Below, in pieces: positions 46,795-58,016 of a stretch of DNA of 64,000 nucleotides (its first letter is position 1; each line of letters opens with the position of its first letter). Where the stretch lies: positions 7,750,001 to 7,814,000 of the forward strand of contig JAUCEF010000005.1 in the NCBI GenBank assembly GCA_033558025.1. Reading direction: 5' to 3'. This DNA is from Phytophthora sp. 'mugwort'. Its lineage: Eukaryota; Oomycota; Peronosporomycetes; Peronosporales; Peronosporaceae. Made by a program: the position numbers and the translations under genes. The notes below the pieces were generated by a model. It worked only from the letters and a program-made list of their open reading frames with translations. It did not search any database and had not been told where the DNA came from.

Positions 46795-47577
46795 ATGTTT
46801 TGCCGACTCGTTCGCTTCCACACACCGCATCTTGCCTTCCGCACTGCAGCCCGCATCATGTCGACCAAGCGCAGCCGCCCCGCCCCTGTCCTCCGCATCA
46901 AGAAGATGACGCCCGAGGCCATCCTCCCGACGCGGGGCTCTAGTCTTGCGGCGGGGCTGGACCTGTCATCCGCCTATGACGCAGTCATCCCGGCGAGAGG
47001 CAAGGGCCTCGTCAAGACGGACCTCATCATCGCTGTTCCCGACGGCTGTTACGCGCGCGTAGCACCTCGCTCGGGCCTCGCTTGGAAGAAATCCATCGAC
47101 ACAGGTGCCGGCGTCATCGACGCCGACTACCGCGGCAATGTAGGCGTTATCCTGTTCAACCACTCGAGCGAGGACTTTCCCGTCAAACGCGGCGACCGCG
47201 TGGCGCAGCTCATCCTCGAGAAAATCGAGTACCCGGAGGTTCGGGAGGTGGACGAGATCGATGAGACGGCGCGTGGTGCCGGCGGCTTCGGCAGCACCGG
47301 TGTGGACGTGCCGATCGCTAAGAAACAGCACCTGGCGAGTCACGGATCCATGGAGATCGAAGAGGAGAACGAGTTCGACGCGGTCTTCAGGGCGATCGAG
47401 CTACTGTCGGAGAAGAAGGTGGTAGCCGATAAGACCCGCGCTCAGTTACAGAAGAAGATGTTCACGGCATCTGAGCGGCAGTTCAAGGTGCTCAATAAGG
47501 CTTTGGGCAACTATCTCGATGACGAGAACAGTGCCAAGGTGCTGGAGTGGATCAACGCCTTCCTCGAGTCCAGTTAA
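46795..47577 (+). CDS. DUT: dUTPase with C-terminal extension
   Basis: Product of 260 aa. Hydrolyses dUTP to dUMP and pyrophosphate, keeping uracil out of DNA and feeding dTMP synthesis. All five trimeric dUTPase motifs are present: AAGLDLSSA (52-60), PRSGLA (91-96), GVIDADYRG (106-114), RGDRVAQLI (132-140) and [10 protein letters not shown] (160-169). Residues 1-21 are Arg-rich and lack acidic residues, so they may be a mitochondrial presequence. An internal ATG at codon 22 ([10 protein letters not shown]) could give a nuclear/cytosolic form. In most dUTPases motif 5 ends the protein, but here about 90 residues follow, helical and charged ([19 protein letters not shown]...[18 protein letters not shown]), with no recognised fold. 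It converges with the RING-kinase gene, 185 bp apart. Confidence 0.93.
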   Translation: MFCRLVRFHTPHLAFRTAARIMSTKRSRPAPVLRIKKMTPEAILPTRGSSLAAGLDLSSAYDAVIPARGKGLVKTDLIIAVPDGCYARVAPRSGLAWKKSIDTGAGVIDADYRGNVGVILFNHSSEDFPVKRGDRVAQLILEKIEYPEVREVDEIDETARGAGGFGSTGVDVPIAKKQHLASHGSMEIEEENEFDAVFRAIELLSEKKVVADKTRAQLQKKMFTASERQFKVLNKALGNYLDDENSAKVLEWINAFLESS

Positions 47578-47762
47578 GAGATCAGGGTTGCTCGGCCAGT
47601 TTGCGTCCAGAAGCAGTGCATAGATTTTTCAAGACGGTACCACTGTCATGCATCTTTTATCATTCACTCCAATTCAATAGAATAAATAGATTCATGTAAT
47701 TCAGCTAGACTCCAACTTTGTTGCCAGCCTTAACTAACTATGCGAGGAAAATGAGGGACTGC

Positions 47763-49970
47763 TTATAACCGAGAATTCATTGCAGGGAATGCTTTGAGCA
47801 GGTCTTCAAGAGATAGCCGATCCGCCGGATCAGGGGCAAGAGTGCCTTCTACCAACAACGCGTACTTCTCGTCCAATTTATCTCCCTTTAGCTCATCGAC
47901 AAGCTCCTCCACTATAAAATGCCATAATAAACACGATTAGCACAACTCAACAATAACAAGATTAAGCTAGAAGGCCAGTTTACCTGGACGCGTTGCCACT
48001 CGAGGTTCCGGGTTGCCCGTTAGCATGGCCACAGCCAGAGCTCCGAGGGACCAGATATCTGCCTTGGCGTCGTAGCTCACGACTTCTCCCAGAAAATACC
48101 GGCGTACCTCGGGCGCCATGAACGCCAGAGTGCCAGCAGCGTGATGCGTGAGTAGATCGCTCTCCAAGTACGTCGACACGCCGAAGTCCGCGATCTTTGT
48201 TGTGCCATCGCTCTGTAATGACAAAACGACGTGTCATCCATCAGCACTGACGACTACCGCATCATGACCTATGCAGCATTATTGTCAAACTCACCGTCAA
48301 AAGTACGTTGCCTGGCTTCAAGTCTCGGTGAACGATTCCGTGACGGTGAATTTCCTTCAAACCTAGACACAACTGGTGGAACATCGAGTCGAAGTCGTCG
48401 CCCTCCAGCCGTCCCTATTCGTAACATTCTATCGTCAGTAAAGAATCAATCTCTCTTCGTCGCCTGCATAGCAACCCACCTTTCTCTCGAGCCTTTCACG
48501 CAGATCGCCACCGTCACAGTATTCCATTTCAATGTACGCGAAGTGTCGATGTCCAATCTCCTCAATGAAATACTGCTGAATTTGAACCACATGGGGACTG
48601 CACACACGAGATAAAATGCTGATCTCGTTTGCAGCTTCTGGCAGCTTATCGCTTTCCTTCAGCACACTAAGCTGCCCTTTATGGTTCTCCACAAGCATTA
48701 CCTCAGCAAAATTGCCAATTCCCAGCGTCCGCAAGAAAGAAAACTTGAGCAGTTTGGACGGTGACTGAAGACCTTGCACCCGCTTAGCCCACCTTTCAGG
48801 TCCCTTTTCGATCGTAACCTCAACTTTGGCTGTCTCCTTCGATAAACCTGCCACTCCATCCACCAAAAGCTCATCTGCTTCATCTGGCAGTACTTCTGCG
48901 ACCAGCTTTTTGGCCTCTTCAACAGCATCTTGCTTCTTTATTCGAGATTTCTCTGAACTGGTAGGTACAAATCGGCCAGCAATGAACGACAGAGCCGCAA
49001 GGACCCCACCTTGTTTCCAAGCACCTGTCAACGATGTCGACGGTGACTCCCCCGCGCCTTCTTTCTGCGCCTCAAAATCCGAGACTGTTCGTGCCGAAAA
49101 AGGCTCCATCCGTAAGATGTAGTTCGTAAACACGACCGCTTCGACGGCCACCATATCGTTGCAGCGCGCACACTCCAGGAAACACGTCCTGTTGTACTCT
49201 ACGTGCTTCATCGTGCGTGAAGCCACACACTTGGCACACACAGGGTGTCCACAGCAAAGCTGTACGCGTGGCGACTGCCGGAGCCTAAAGCACCGGCTGC
49301 AGTCGTACAAATTAGACACATTTGGCGCAATCTCGTACGTCACGGCCGTGGATGAATGTCCCGGAGCCTGGAACACCGGCGGTGGCTGCTTTCTGAGCGA
49401 TTCCGGCACGTAGCCCAGCAGGGGCCTCGACGGCAGACCGCGACTCATGAACGGCACGTGGTCAAGTGGATGGCCACCAATCTTAACGGCCGAGTACACG
49501 AGAACCTCTGGCTTCGGCGTCGCGTAGGCCAGCGACGTCCGCGCCTGCGACGACGGCGCACTCAGGATCGCTGAGGGACCTGTAAATGCCGCTCCTAAAG
49601 CGCCTACCGCACCCCACACTGCGGTCTTCAAGGGACCATGGAGCTGCTGCTGCCAGTCAGAAAAGAATGGGCGCTTGTGGTCCAGCACGTGGCCGCCGAT
49701 CTTGGTCTCCGCATAGCCGTCCACCTGATTACTCTGCGGGTCGAACGAATGCAGGTTCACATAGCGGGCGGACGCGCTGAACTTGCCCGGACCGCACTCG
49801 AGCACTGAAGTCGGCGTGAGTTTCGCAGGTTTCGTCTGAGTCAGTTGCTGCTCTGCGTCGGCTAGCTCCAGCGGAAGCTTGTCCTCGACCTCAGTTTCAT
49901 CCACTTCGCTGTCATTCTCGCCTTCGTGTACCACGGGGGAGCCCTTGTTGCGCTGCAAAAATCGCTGCAT
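47763..49970 (-). CDS. RING finger-protein kinase fusion
   Basis: Four exons: 49970-48480, 48414-48295, 48212-47984 and 47911-47763, with GT-AG introns of 65, 82 and 72 nt. Product 662 aa. Residues 224-270 form a RING-type zinc site (CSRC...CCGHPVCAKC...CARC). The kinase domain spans about 410-660. It has glycine loop GIGNFAEV (417-424), Lys438 in VLKES, HRDLKPGN with catalytic Asp528, DFG at 546-548 and MAPEV, so it should be active. Two short repeats precede the RING: KIGGHVLDHKRPF (about 90) and KIGGHPLDHVPF (about 163). A RING in front of a Ser/Thr kinase suggests coupled ubiquitin ligation and phosphorylation. Which kinase group it belongs to is not clear (NEK-like features in HGIVHRDLKPGN). 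Confidence 0.85.
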
Positions 49971-50256
49971 GCTTGTGGCTTGCTCCTTCCGGTATACAGC
50001 CGTTCGAGGCGACGAGCGCCGTCTTTTTTTGTTGCGTCAACACATGTAGGTTGGGGCAACCTACAGAAGAATATGACTTAGATTGACTTTCCATTCAGAT
50101 CAACCTCCCTTATATGATACGCTGTACAAAAACTAGGAATTTCGTGTTGCATAATCCTATTGGATGAAATTATGCTACCCGGCGCCGCATTCCAGGTTGA
50201 CGCTTTCTCTGTTGTGCCTCGCGAGTAAGGCGCAAAACTGTAGTAACAGAGCTCTG
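49971..50256. other. upstream region of the RING-kinase gene
   Basis: Presumed 5' UTR and promoter on the minus strand. No clear core element was found. Confidence 0.4.
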
Positions 50257-50897
50257 CTAACCGCGCTTCCGCGTTAACGGCGAGAATGAAAGCTGTCCCA
50301 TTCCAATACGAAATAGCTCTGCAGACTGTTGTTCAGTCATGTTGGCCGGTATCTCCAACCCCGCCAATGTCATCCCTTTGGATATGTGTCGTATCATCAC
50401 AGCGCAGTCGGAATAGATTTTATTCATGGCGCGGTTGGGTATGTCATGACTGTATACCCTTTCAGCGGTGGGTAGCTTTTCGTTTGTCGCCAAACCACCA
50501 AAGTTGCACGCCCCAAATGGACCCACACGTGGAAACACAAACATCTTGCGCTTTCGAGCAAGAATGCCTCGAAGTCCTTTGTGGTAAACTGCTGGAGGTC
50601 AATCTGACCACCCTTCTCGAAATATTTGTGCGATTCATTTGCTGTCTCCAGTATCCGCCGGGATACCGGGCAAAGGCTGCCTGCACACAGCACTGCATCC
50701 CTTTGTGATATGCAGGCTCCTTTAGCGTGGCTACATAGGCATCCGACGTCGTCGCAGCTGGGCAGCTGGAGGTCGCAGTGCTGTACCCCATTGTGGGTCA
50801 CGGTGCTGTTGCTGCCGATGGATTCACCAAACTTTGTTTCGGAGATCTGCCGTGCTCTTGACGTTGGCGCCGAGATACTACCGATGCACCTCTCCAT
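50257..50897 (-). pseudogene. decayed unrecognised coding remnant
   Basis: Two overlapping minus-strand frames look coding and seem to join near 50550. The upstream frame reads HKYFEKGGQIDLQQFTTKDF, the downstream frame FGACNFGGLATNEKLPTAER and later NMTEQQSAELFRIGMGQL. A frameshift or unseen intron must separate them. I do not recognise the family. Confidence 0.35.
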
Positions 50898-52609
50898 TCT
50901 GTTGCTGCTAGGCGCTGCCCTACTGGCGCTTCTAGGCGCCGAGATGCTGCCGCTGGTGGGAACGGCCGAATGCCGTCGATGGACTCTACCGTGCTGGTGC
51001 TACTGGGCGCCGCGGTGATGTTGTTGCTGGATGCTGTGGTGAGCATCGTTGGGTTTCCGGTATGCGTGTGTATGTCTCGCGGGTAGGCTTAGAAAAGACG
51101 TAGAATTGTGACGAATGGGGGTGCATTATCATACGGCGGATTTGCCTGCTATGAAATAGGGATCATTTGCCACAAAACGCTATGTCATAGAAATGTAGAA
51201 GCCATTGAAACTGTCCAATGCACATGATAGTGAAAAAAAGTAGCGCATTTTCCTACGAACCCATACAAAAAGTAGATACCAGCTACGAAACCACGGACAA
51301 TCTGGAGTTAGACAACGAAGAATCCACACAGCATTTCTAGCGCTTAGATTCTGGCAAAGCACTTTATTTTTAATCGATCTCACACGGCGAGTCTTACGTA
51401 CTCTCCTGCTAGAATTCGACAGCCTTTATTATTTTAACGGAGTTTTACAAGAAACTTGAAGGCGTGCAGCAGTTCCAGATCTTTTCAATGAATAGCTCTA
51501 AGGTCGGCGTTGTTTCGTGCAAGAAGGACCACATTTCTATGGATATGACAAGGATTTTTTTACGGCGGAAGAGTGACGGTATTTCTTCTGACGGCAAGTA
51601 GAAGATGGTACGAATCATGACCGACCACATTGTAATTTCCCCCCACCTCCTATTGATACTGAAAAGAAAACGCAGATGTGCAGGTCGATATGACCATACG
51701 TCCCGGTGAGTTCCGGAATGACCCTTTGTACGCAAAGCCTAGTGAGCAAGAAAGGGCTTCCGCGAATACGGCAATGCAAGCACGCATAGCGCACCGTGCT
51801 GGTACGACGGCGGTAGCAAAGGAGAACCAAGATCAACGTGGGATGGCTGGTGATTCCTTAGACGCGGAGTCTTCGAGTAAAAAGAATGAGAAGGCGCCGC
51901 AAAAGATGAGAGCAGCTGTAAGCAAGATGGGTACTGCAAACAGCATGAAGCGCAAGGCTCTTGCGCCTGGAAACGACGGGACCTAGTCTATAAAGGGAAG
52001 TCCAATGCTATCTTATCTATGCCGACTGGCTAATCAAAATGTTCCCTAGTGACTGACTGTAGTTTTTTTTCCGGAAATTTTTCAAATATACTTCCTTAGA
52101 TTTGTAGTGGCCTGGTAAACGTATATTTTTGACATGTTACAGCTCGTTTTAGTGCCATGAGCGGTGCTGTTACCCCTAAAACAGCGGTATAATATTTAGA
52201 GCTCTCGAGCAGAAAATATAGATATGTTTTTTTACTGACCTCGCGACTGGCTTCCTCCGCACCTAATTAACTGTGAATGGGCCCAAACGAAAGCTCAAAC
52301 AGCCCTAAACTGCGATTCGTACCATGGCTGATGAGTACCTGTAAATTTTTGTTTGCCGTTGTCTCATATAACTAAATAATCTTCCTTGCAAAGTCAATAA
52401 GCACTCGCTATACCATATCAAGGTAGGTGCATACAGTCCTCTCGCCCATGATATCCTGAATTGTGATGCATTCTAGTTAGATATTCAGTAGTACCCCCAT
52501 TGTGTGGTTAGTGGTTTGAGATACTGAGTATTTTTACTCATCAAAGGTGCTTAATTGACTTGTCGATCATCCATTTCCAAGTGGAAACTCATTATCCAGC
52601 TTAAAATAG
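50898..52609. other. gene-poor stretch
   Basis: AT-rich non-coding DNA with G/C-rich CTG-like repeats at 50860-51010. One 102-codon plus frame (51678-51986), Lys/Ala rich and without known motif, may be a small gene or a remnant. No RNA gene seen. Confidence 0.4.
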
Positions 52610-52611
52610 TA

Positions 52612-54245
52612 CTACCTCGGTGAGGAAAATACTGCACATTTCGCAAAAATGCGCAGCGCTCCGCCAAGTTCTCTTGGTGATTATAAGCTATGCAGAGGTA
52701 CGCGTTTCACTAGTAAAAAAAATGGATCGAGCTCAGAAGTTGGAGCGGCAGGCAGCATTGGAGTGGGCTGCGTCAGGAGAGGGCAATGAAGAAGGAGCGG
52801 CTTGCAATGCCGATAGCGTGGCCATGTCCTGGTTAGCGTTGATGAGCGTCTGAACATCGCACGGCAACGTTACTGGGAGTGTGCCGGTACGGAGCAGGCT
52901 GTCCTTGTGCAAGTGGCCGAGCCGAAAGTCATTTCGCCTGCCGCACTTCATGATCTGCAACATTACCATCTGAAAAATCAGAAAAGGTTTTGTTCAACGT
53001 CTCGGCAGCTGTTTGAGAAAATGTGTGCATCACTTCCTCGATCAGCTCCTCGATCGCGTGCGGACTTGTATGTGACTGAAGAGATTGATGCTGGAAAAGT
53101 AGCCCAAATCGAGGCAGTTAAGGTCGGGGGTTTGCGCCGGCTGATTATCGAGCTTGATCGTCCACCCGTCGCTGCAGCCTGCAGCCAGCACCGCAGGGTC
53201 GTTCTCATCAACGTGCGGTCGAGCATTATCCTGCTGCAAGCAGATTGGGATATGCTTCTGCTCGCGGGGCCATCTCGCTTCAATGGCTGGGATCACTTTG
53301 TCTATGAGCATCTGGTGCGATATCACTCGCGTAATGCATACTGGGAGGAGCTCTTTAACCCCTGCTGCTCGGTTTCCACCTGCACGCTGCGTGGTATAAG
53401 TCTCTACGACCGGCCAGAGCCAATCTTTCCACCCCAGTCTCCCCGAGGACGAGCCACAGCGCACAGGAACATCACTTTTTCAATGTCGCGCTTGCTGTGT
53501 ACGTATTGCACCGGTGGCTCCTCAGCGGGCGAGCCGTACTTGCCCGTCAGGACGTAGACCTTCTGCCCAACCTTCTTCACGTAGAACCACTTCTCGTCCG
53601 TATGCACGATATCGTACAGTGGATCGAGAAAGTAGTTCCCGTTGCAGTCTGCCTTGACATGCTCCACACAGAACTTGAGGCGCGCTAGCTTGTGAGCAGG
53701 TGTGAGCAACGGCCGCGTTTGACGTAGCGTTCGTCGCAAGTATCCCTCTTTGATCAGGCGCTGTACCAGATACGAATTTGCAGAGGATGCAGCTTGAAGA
53801 CGGCGCTGGTGCTCGCGATCATTCACAGGAACCTCGGCCACACGCTTGCACAGTACCGCACGATCAAGCTTTTTCCTTCCCCAGGCGCTCTTTCTGGACT
53901 TGACTACGGCGGCGACTCGAGCGCCCATCGAGCTGATGCCTCTCTTCCAGATGCGGGCAACCGTGAAGTGGCTAAGACGAAAGTAGGCTGCAGTTTGGAT
54001 GATGTCACCGTGCTTCAGCACTCCAATGGTGTTGCGAAGGAGAAGGTACTCCCATACTACTTGGCGCTCTTCGTCGGTGGTTTCCATCTTGAGCAGAACA
54101 GGTTATCTTTCGAAGTGACGGAGGGAACGGAGGAGCCGGGAAGGCGGGAGATTCAGAATTCAAACCTGATCGCTTTTGCAAGGTATCGGTTTTGGGTAGG
54201 TTGTAATTTGATTGGAAATGTGCAGTATTTTCCTCACAGAGGTAG
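52612..54245 (-). mobile_element. Tc1/mariner DNA transposon, structurally complete
   Basis: A 1,634-bp element with 31-bp inverted repeats at 52612-52642 and 54215-54245 (CTACCTC(G/T)GTGAGG then AAAATACTGCACATTTC), one mismatch. It is flanked on each side by the TA duplication (52610-52611 and 54246-54247) that mariner elements make. The transposase is on the minus strand and broken. Confidence 0.92.
52800..54087 (-). pseudogene. mariner-type transposase, frameshifted
   Basis: Starts at the ATG at 54087 (METTDEERQVVWEYLLLR) with an HTH region in the first 120 residues. The catalytic triad sites are IVHTDEKWFYV near 53610, CLQQDNARPHV near 53230 and TPDLNCLDLGYF near 53110, that is Asp, Asp, Asp. 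A frameshift near 53430 separates the first Asp from the rest, and another near 53045 shifts the C-terminal part (read on to about 52850). TIRs are intact, so the copy could be mobilised only by a transposase supplied from elsewhere. Confidence 0.85.
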
Positions 54246-55109
54246 TATGAATAACATTTTTTTAAATATGATTTGATATATTTTTCTTAGCTTAAGAGCT
54301 ACTGATAAATTATTCGTTTACACAATTTAATATTGTGTATTTTGACAACCTTGCGTGGTCGTACCGCCCGAAAAGTACCGGGAAATTTCTGCGCACATGC
54401 CGCTTCAAGATCATCAGTGACACGGGCGACGTGGTGTGGAGCAGGTACCGCGATCCGCAGAAGTACTTCCCACGGCATTGCCAAAGAGATCAGGGCAGGC
54501 CACGTCGAAGTGTGACGCGGCTCAGTCTTTGTGCGTGACAAAGCACACAAAGACAGCCGTGATGCACGAGAGGCACCGCAGCCTGAATCGCCAAATCCCG
54601 GTTGGCGTGCACAAGCCGTTGCGGCCGGATCACCCCATGGCGACTGCTGGCGGCTCGACACATGACGCGCTGCCAGCAGCGCCGCAAGCGCTCGTCGTCG
54701 TCCGCTGGGCGATCTTGTAGCTACGTACCTCGAATATGGCTGCATTACCCATCCGCACGCTTAGCGCAACATTCATATGCGTGAGGATATTATTGGGTAA
54801 TAATGCGAAAAGTCCGCGGAATCAGGCGGGTCGGTTGTGCAATCTGGCAATCTGGCACCGCCGCGTGCGGCGATTGGCCGCCATCATCCCACTGCAATCC
54901 TACTAGGTGCGATTGTTGAAGTAGATGTCGCAGCTCAAAAGTTCAAACACTGCTCGGCGGTCGCGCGAAGGTCGCGGTACGACATAAAAGGCCTCACTGT
55001 CCTTCCCTCGGCGTCGGCGGGTTGGGGGGAGGATCTCGCTCGCTCGGCCACTTCCGAAAACCACCGAGTCCAGCGCGCGCCAGGCAGGAGAGAGGGACCA
55101 TCACTCTGT
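54246..55109. other. decayed coding fragment and promoter region
   Basis: Plus-strand bases 54335-54510 read as a protein-like stretch (YFDNLAWSYRPKSTGKFLRT and FKIISDTGDVVWSRYRDPQK) without a start or stop context. I do not recognise it, and it may be a relic of a gene disrupted by transposons. The last 250 bases lie upstream of the PHD gene. Confidence 0.4.
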
Positions 55110-58016
55110 ATGGGGCGAAATCTCAAGGGCAAAGCAGCCAAGGCGGGAGCGATCGCGCAGCAGAAGCGCCGCAAGAAGTCCGGGCTGGGCACAGGTGGCA
55201 GTAGCCCGGCACTGTCGGCCACGTCGTCTTCGGGTGGCACGTCCACGCCAGGCCACCGCGAATGCGAACAGTGCGGCAATAACCTGCTTCTGGAGGGCGT
55301 GGCTAAGGCCTGGCCCTTGGTCAAGAAGAACGTGGTCTCCACGGGTTGCCAGATTTGCGACTTCGTGGCTTTTCGGCGCTCGCAACGGCCCTGTGTGCAG
55401 TGCGCCCGCACAGGCTGCGACCATTTTTGCGAATGGTGCGGCAAGGGCTTCCACGCCAAGTGCGCCAAGCTGCGTAATGAGGACGTGGGCAATCCGAACG
55501 GCTTCTGCTGCCACAAGTGCGAGGCTGAGCAGAGCGAAGCCCACGACACTGACGAAGAGGAGACCAAGGGCGAGGAGAGCGACGAGGAAGACGTGGGCTC
55601 GCGCTGCGGGAGCTGCCGACTGCCCTTCTCTACGACAGGCAAGGACCTGGAGGATGTTAAGGTAACAACGGGCTTTAAGGTGAACCAGGCCGTGCTGGTT
55701 GACAATGACGAGGTGCTGTACAACGCGCTGATCACCGAGGTGGACACCAACGGCGAGCGCATCAAGATTCACTTTACGCGATGGAGCAAATCGTTTGACG
55801 ATTGGTACGCGATGGACGACGAGCATATTAACGAGAGTCTCGCCTGCGATTGCTGCAACCAGTGGTTCCATATTGGCTGCTTGCCGCCGATTAAGAGCTC
55901 GGGGAGGTGGAAAGATTCGACGTACGTATGCCCGCGATGTATTGATGATGCGCGCGCGTTCCACAACGGCAACCGGTCGGTACTGAAGGCGAAGGCGGCG
56001 TATATCTCGACGAGCAATGCGATTGCCAAGGCGTCGAAGAGAGAAACGTCTCCAAGGGAGAGCGAAATGGTTACTGTTGCGGTTGCAAAGACTAAGAAGC
56101 CCAGTAAAGCGGTTGTGGTTGTGGACGACGATGACGAAGATATGGAGGAGAAGAAAGAGGAACACGACGACAAGAAGGTCAATGAGGAGAGGGAAGAGGA
56201 GGTCAAGATCGCAACAACACCGATCAATAAAAAGCGAAAGTTATCGGAAGTGGACGCTACCTTCCTAAGGGAGCATGCCAATGAGGGTGCGAATGCGAAG
56301 CCCGCAAAAGGTGCTGCGAATGCTTCACTCGAATCGGAAACGGTGTCTCTCGTGCCAGCGAAGGATTTAATGACAGCTAGCTCTACGTCGAAGATTTTTT
56401 CAGCGATGTCGAAGGCGAAAACATTGGAAGCAGCACATTGTCGTGGTACAGCTACTGAGGCGAGCGCCGCAGGCAAGGCGAATGACTCAGAGACACCGGT
56501 AGTGAATGCAAATGCTGCTCCATCTGCGAATGCTACGGCGACGATGCATGCATCCCCCGAACACACAATAAAGGCGGCGACTGAAGCGCACAGCTCCCCA
56601 TCGAAGGCTGCGGCGGCAAAGATCGGTGCAAGTAACAAGCCTACTGTGGGCGAGACCAATTTGGACAAGCAACAAGCGAAGCAGACGCCAACACCTGAAT
56701 TGGCTGCTGACCACACGAGTCGGCATTCGTCTTGTAATACCGTCATGTCGCTATTGAACAGTCCACCAACAAATGAGGCGCCTGTGAAAGGTTTCAAGTC
56801 CACTGTGACGTCTCTGCCCATGTTGAACCCGGCAGGAAAACGCAACAACACAACCGCTTCTTCGTCGAAGCTGTCGATGACAATGCCGCCCAACTTCCAG
56901 GTTTACGTGAAAATGGAGCAGAAAAACGGACATTTCCCATTGTACCCGCGTCCGATGTCGAATGTGAAATCCGTCCAGGTGGTGAGGAAGGAGGTGTCAG
57001 CCGCACTTACAAAACCTGCGAAGGCGCCTGTGATGCGGAAAACGAAGCCGACCCAAGCTGGTACCGGAGGTCGTGGTGGTCTCAGTGCATTCGACATTCT
57101 GCGTGAAGTGGCATCGCAAGAGATTGATGAAGGTGCTACTCCAGCAAAGCTGAAGCGCGAAAAGCGTCCGGCAGCTGGTCGTGGGAGCTCCGCCAGTGCG
57201 AACAAGCGTGTGAAGATGGATGCATCTACGAGTACATTAAGCACTAGCGCTTCACCTGGACGAGCAGCGTCAGCTGGAGTTTCCTGTAACATAAGTAACC
57301 CTGCACCTCCAGACACCAACCAGTCACCGCAGACCCGTGAGCGAATCCAGATGAACTCCTTCGTGGACTTGCACTTCAGTATCCGAAAAGAAATGTACCT
57401 GCGCTTTTGTCGGTTAGAGGAAGAGGGAATGCTGACGCGTGATTCCGCACATTTGCTGCGCTCGCTAATTTATCCGACGTCGGAGCGATTCCAAGACCTC
57501 AAGTTCGTCTACCTGGTAAATAAGGATTTACCATCGGTACAGCTCACAAAACGGCTGCTGGAAGCAGTACCGTACCCTCCTGCCGTGGCGAAACCAATTG
57601 CAACCACGGTGCCTCACGCGCCTCCTACTGCGATTCGGTCTCCTCTTGGTGGAAAGGGTCTAACGGGGCTACCCATGTCAATGGGAATGTTTTCTGCTGG
57701 TCTGAGTCGCAACTCGTCTCCTGCGGGCACCTCGCGCATGAGCTTGCTGCCACCACCCCCAGGCGGCGCTGCACTGTTGAGACCGGAGCCTCCGCGGTCA
57801 GACGGACCCTCACGACTTGCGCCTGGAAGTGCTAGTATGCCCCATCCTCAGCCCCAGCCGCCGCGAACAAGTACCGGTCCTGTCGCCTCGCCTGTCACCA
57901 CTGCGAAGCGGCCTGAAATGCTTATAGTGGAACAGCTTGCGCCGACGTCCCGCCCCGTAACTAGCCAGCCGCAGCAGCAACAACAACAGCAGCAGCGGCT
58001 ATTGAATTCAAGGTAA
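55110..58016 (+). CDS. PHD/Tudor-knot chromatin-reader protein
   Basis: Product of 968 aa from the ATG at 55110 (MGRNLKGKAAKAG). The frame is open upstream but has no other ATG. It has a basic N-terminus, then a PHD-like zinc module at residues 95-137 (CVQC...CEWC...FHAKC...CHKC). A second PHD finger is split: first ligand pair C166/C169, then a Tudor-knot/chromo-barrel-like domain at about 189-241 (VNQAVLVDNDEVLYNALITE through WYAMDDEHI), then C246/C249-H254-C257 and C274/C277. An acidic Asp/Glu stretch lies near residue 350. The rest is low-complexity, Ala/Ser/Lys rich, with a basic patch. A conserved helical region lies at about 745-820 (MNSFVDLHFSIRKEMYLRF). The C-terminus is Pro/Gln rich, ending in a Q-run. 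Likely a nuclear histone-methyl-lysine reader. Confidence 0.82.
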   Translation: MGRNLKGKAAKAGAIAQQKRRKKSGLGTGGSSPALSATSSSGGTSTPGHRECEQCGNNLLLEGVAKAWPLVKKNVVSTGCQICDFVAFRRSQRPCVQCARTGCDHFCEWCGKGFHAKCAKLRNEDVGNPNGFCCHKCEAEQSEAHDTDEEETKGEESDEEDVGSRCGSCRLPFSTTGKDLEDVKVTTGFKVNQAVLVDNDEVLYNALITEVDTNGERIKIHFTRWSKSFDDWYAMDDEHINESLACDCCNQWFHIGCLPPIKSSGRWKDSTYVCPRCIDDARAFHNGNRSVLKAKAAYISTSNAIAKASKRETSPRESEMVTVAVAKTKKPSKAVVVVDDDDEDMEEKKEEHDDKKVNEEREEEVKIATTPINKKRKLSEVDATFLREHANEGANAKPAKGAANASLESETVSLVPAKDLMTASSTSKIFSAMSKAKTLEAAHCRGTATEASAAGKANDSETPVVNANAAPSANATATMHASPEHTIKAATEAHSSPSKAAAAKIGASNKPTVGETNLDKQQAKQTPTPELAADHTSRHSSCNTVMSLLNSPPTNEAPVKGFKSTVTSLPMLNPAGKRNNTTASSSKLSMTMPPNFQVYVKMEQKNGHFPLYPRPMSNVKSVQVVRKEVSAALTKPAKAPVMRKTKPTQAGTGGRGGLSAFDILREVASQEIDEGATPAKLKREKRPAAGRGSSASANKRVKMDASTSTLSTSASPGRAASAGVSCNISNPAPPDTNQSPQTRERIQMNSFVDLHFSIRKEMYLRFCRLEEEGMLTRDSAHLLRSLIYPTSERFQDLKFVYLVNKDLPSVQLTKRLLEAVPYPPAVAKPIATTVPHAPPTAIRSPLGGKGLTGLPMSMGMFSAGLSRNSSPAGTSRMSLLPPPPGGAALLRPEPPRSDGPSRLAPGSASMPHPQPQPPRTSTGPVASPVTTAKRPEMLIVEQLAPTSRPVTSQPQQQQQQQQRLLNSR

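Noticed and set aside
55101..56165. 354-codon open frame on the minus strand
   Set aside because: Antisense to the PHD gene. Arg/Ala-rich and without domain signal, it is a shadow of GC-rich coding DNA.
55769..56893. 374-codon open frame on the minus strand
   Set aside because: Antisense to the Ala/Lys-rich part of the PHD gene, whose low-complexity codons leave the reverse frame open.
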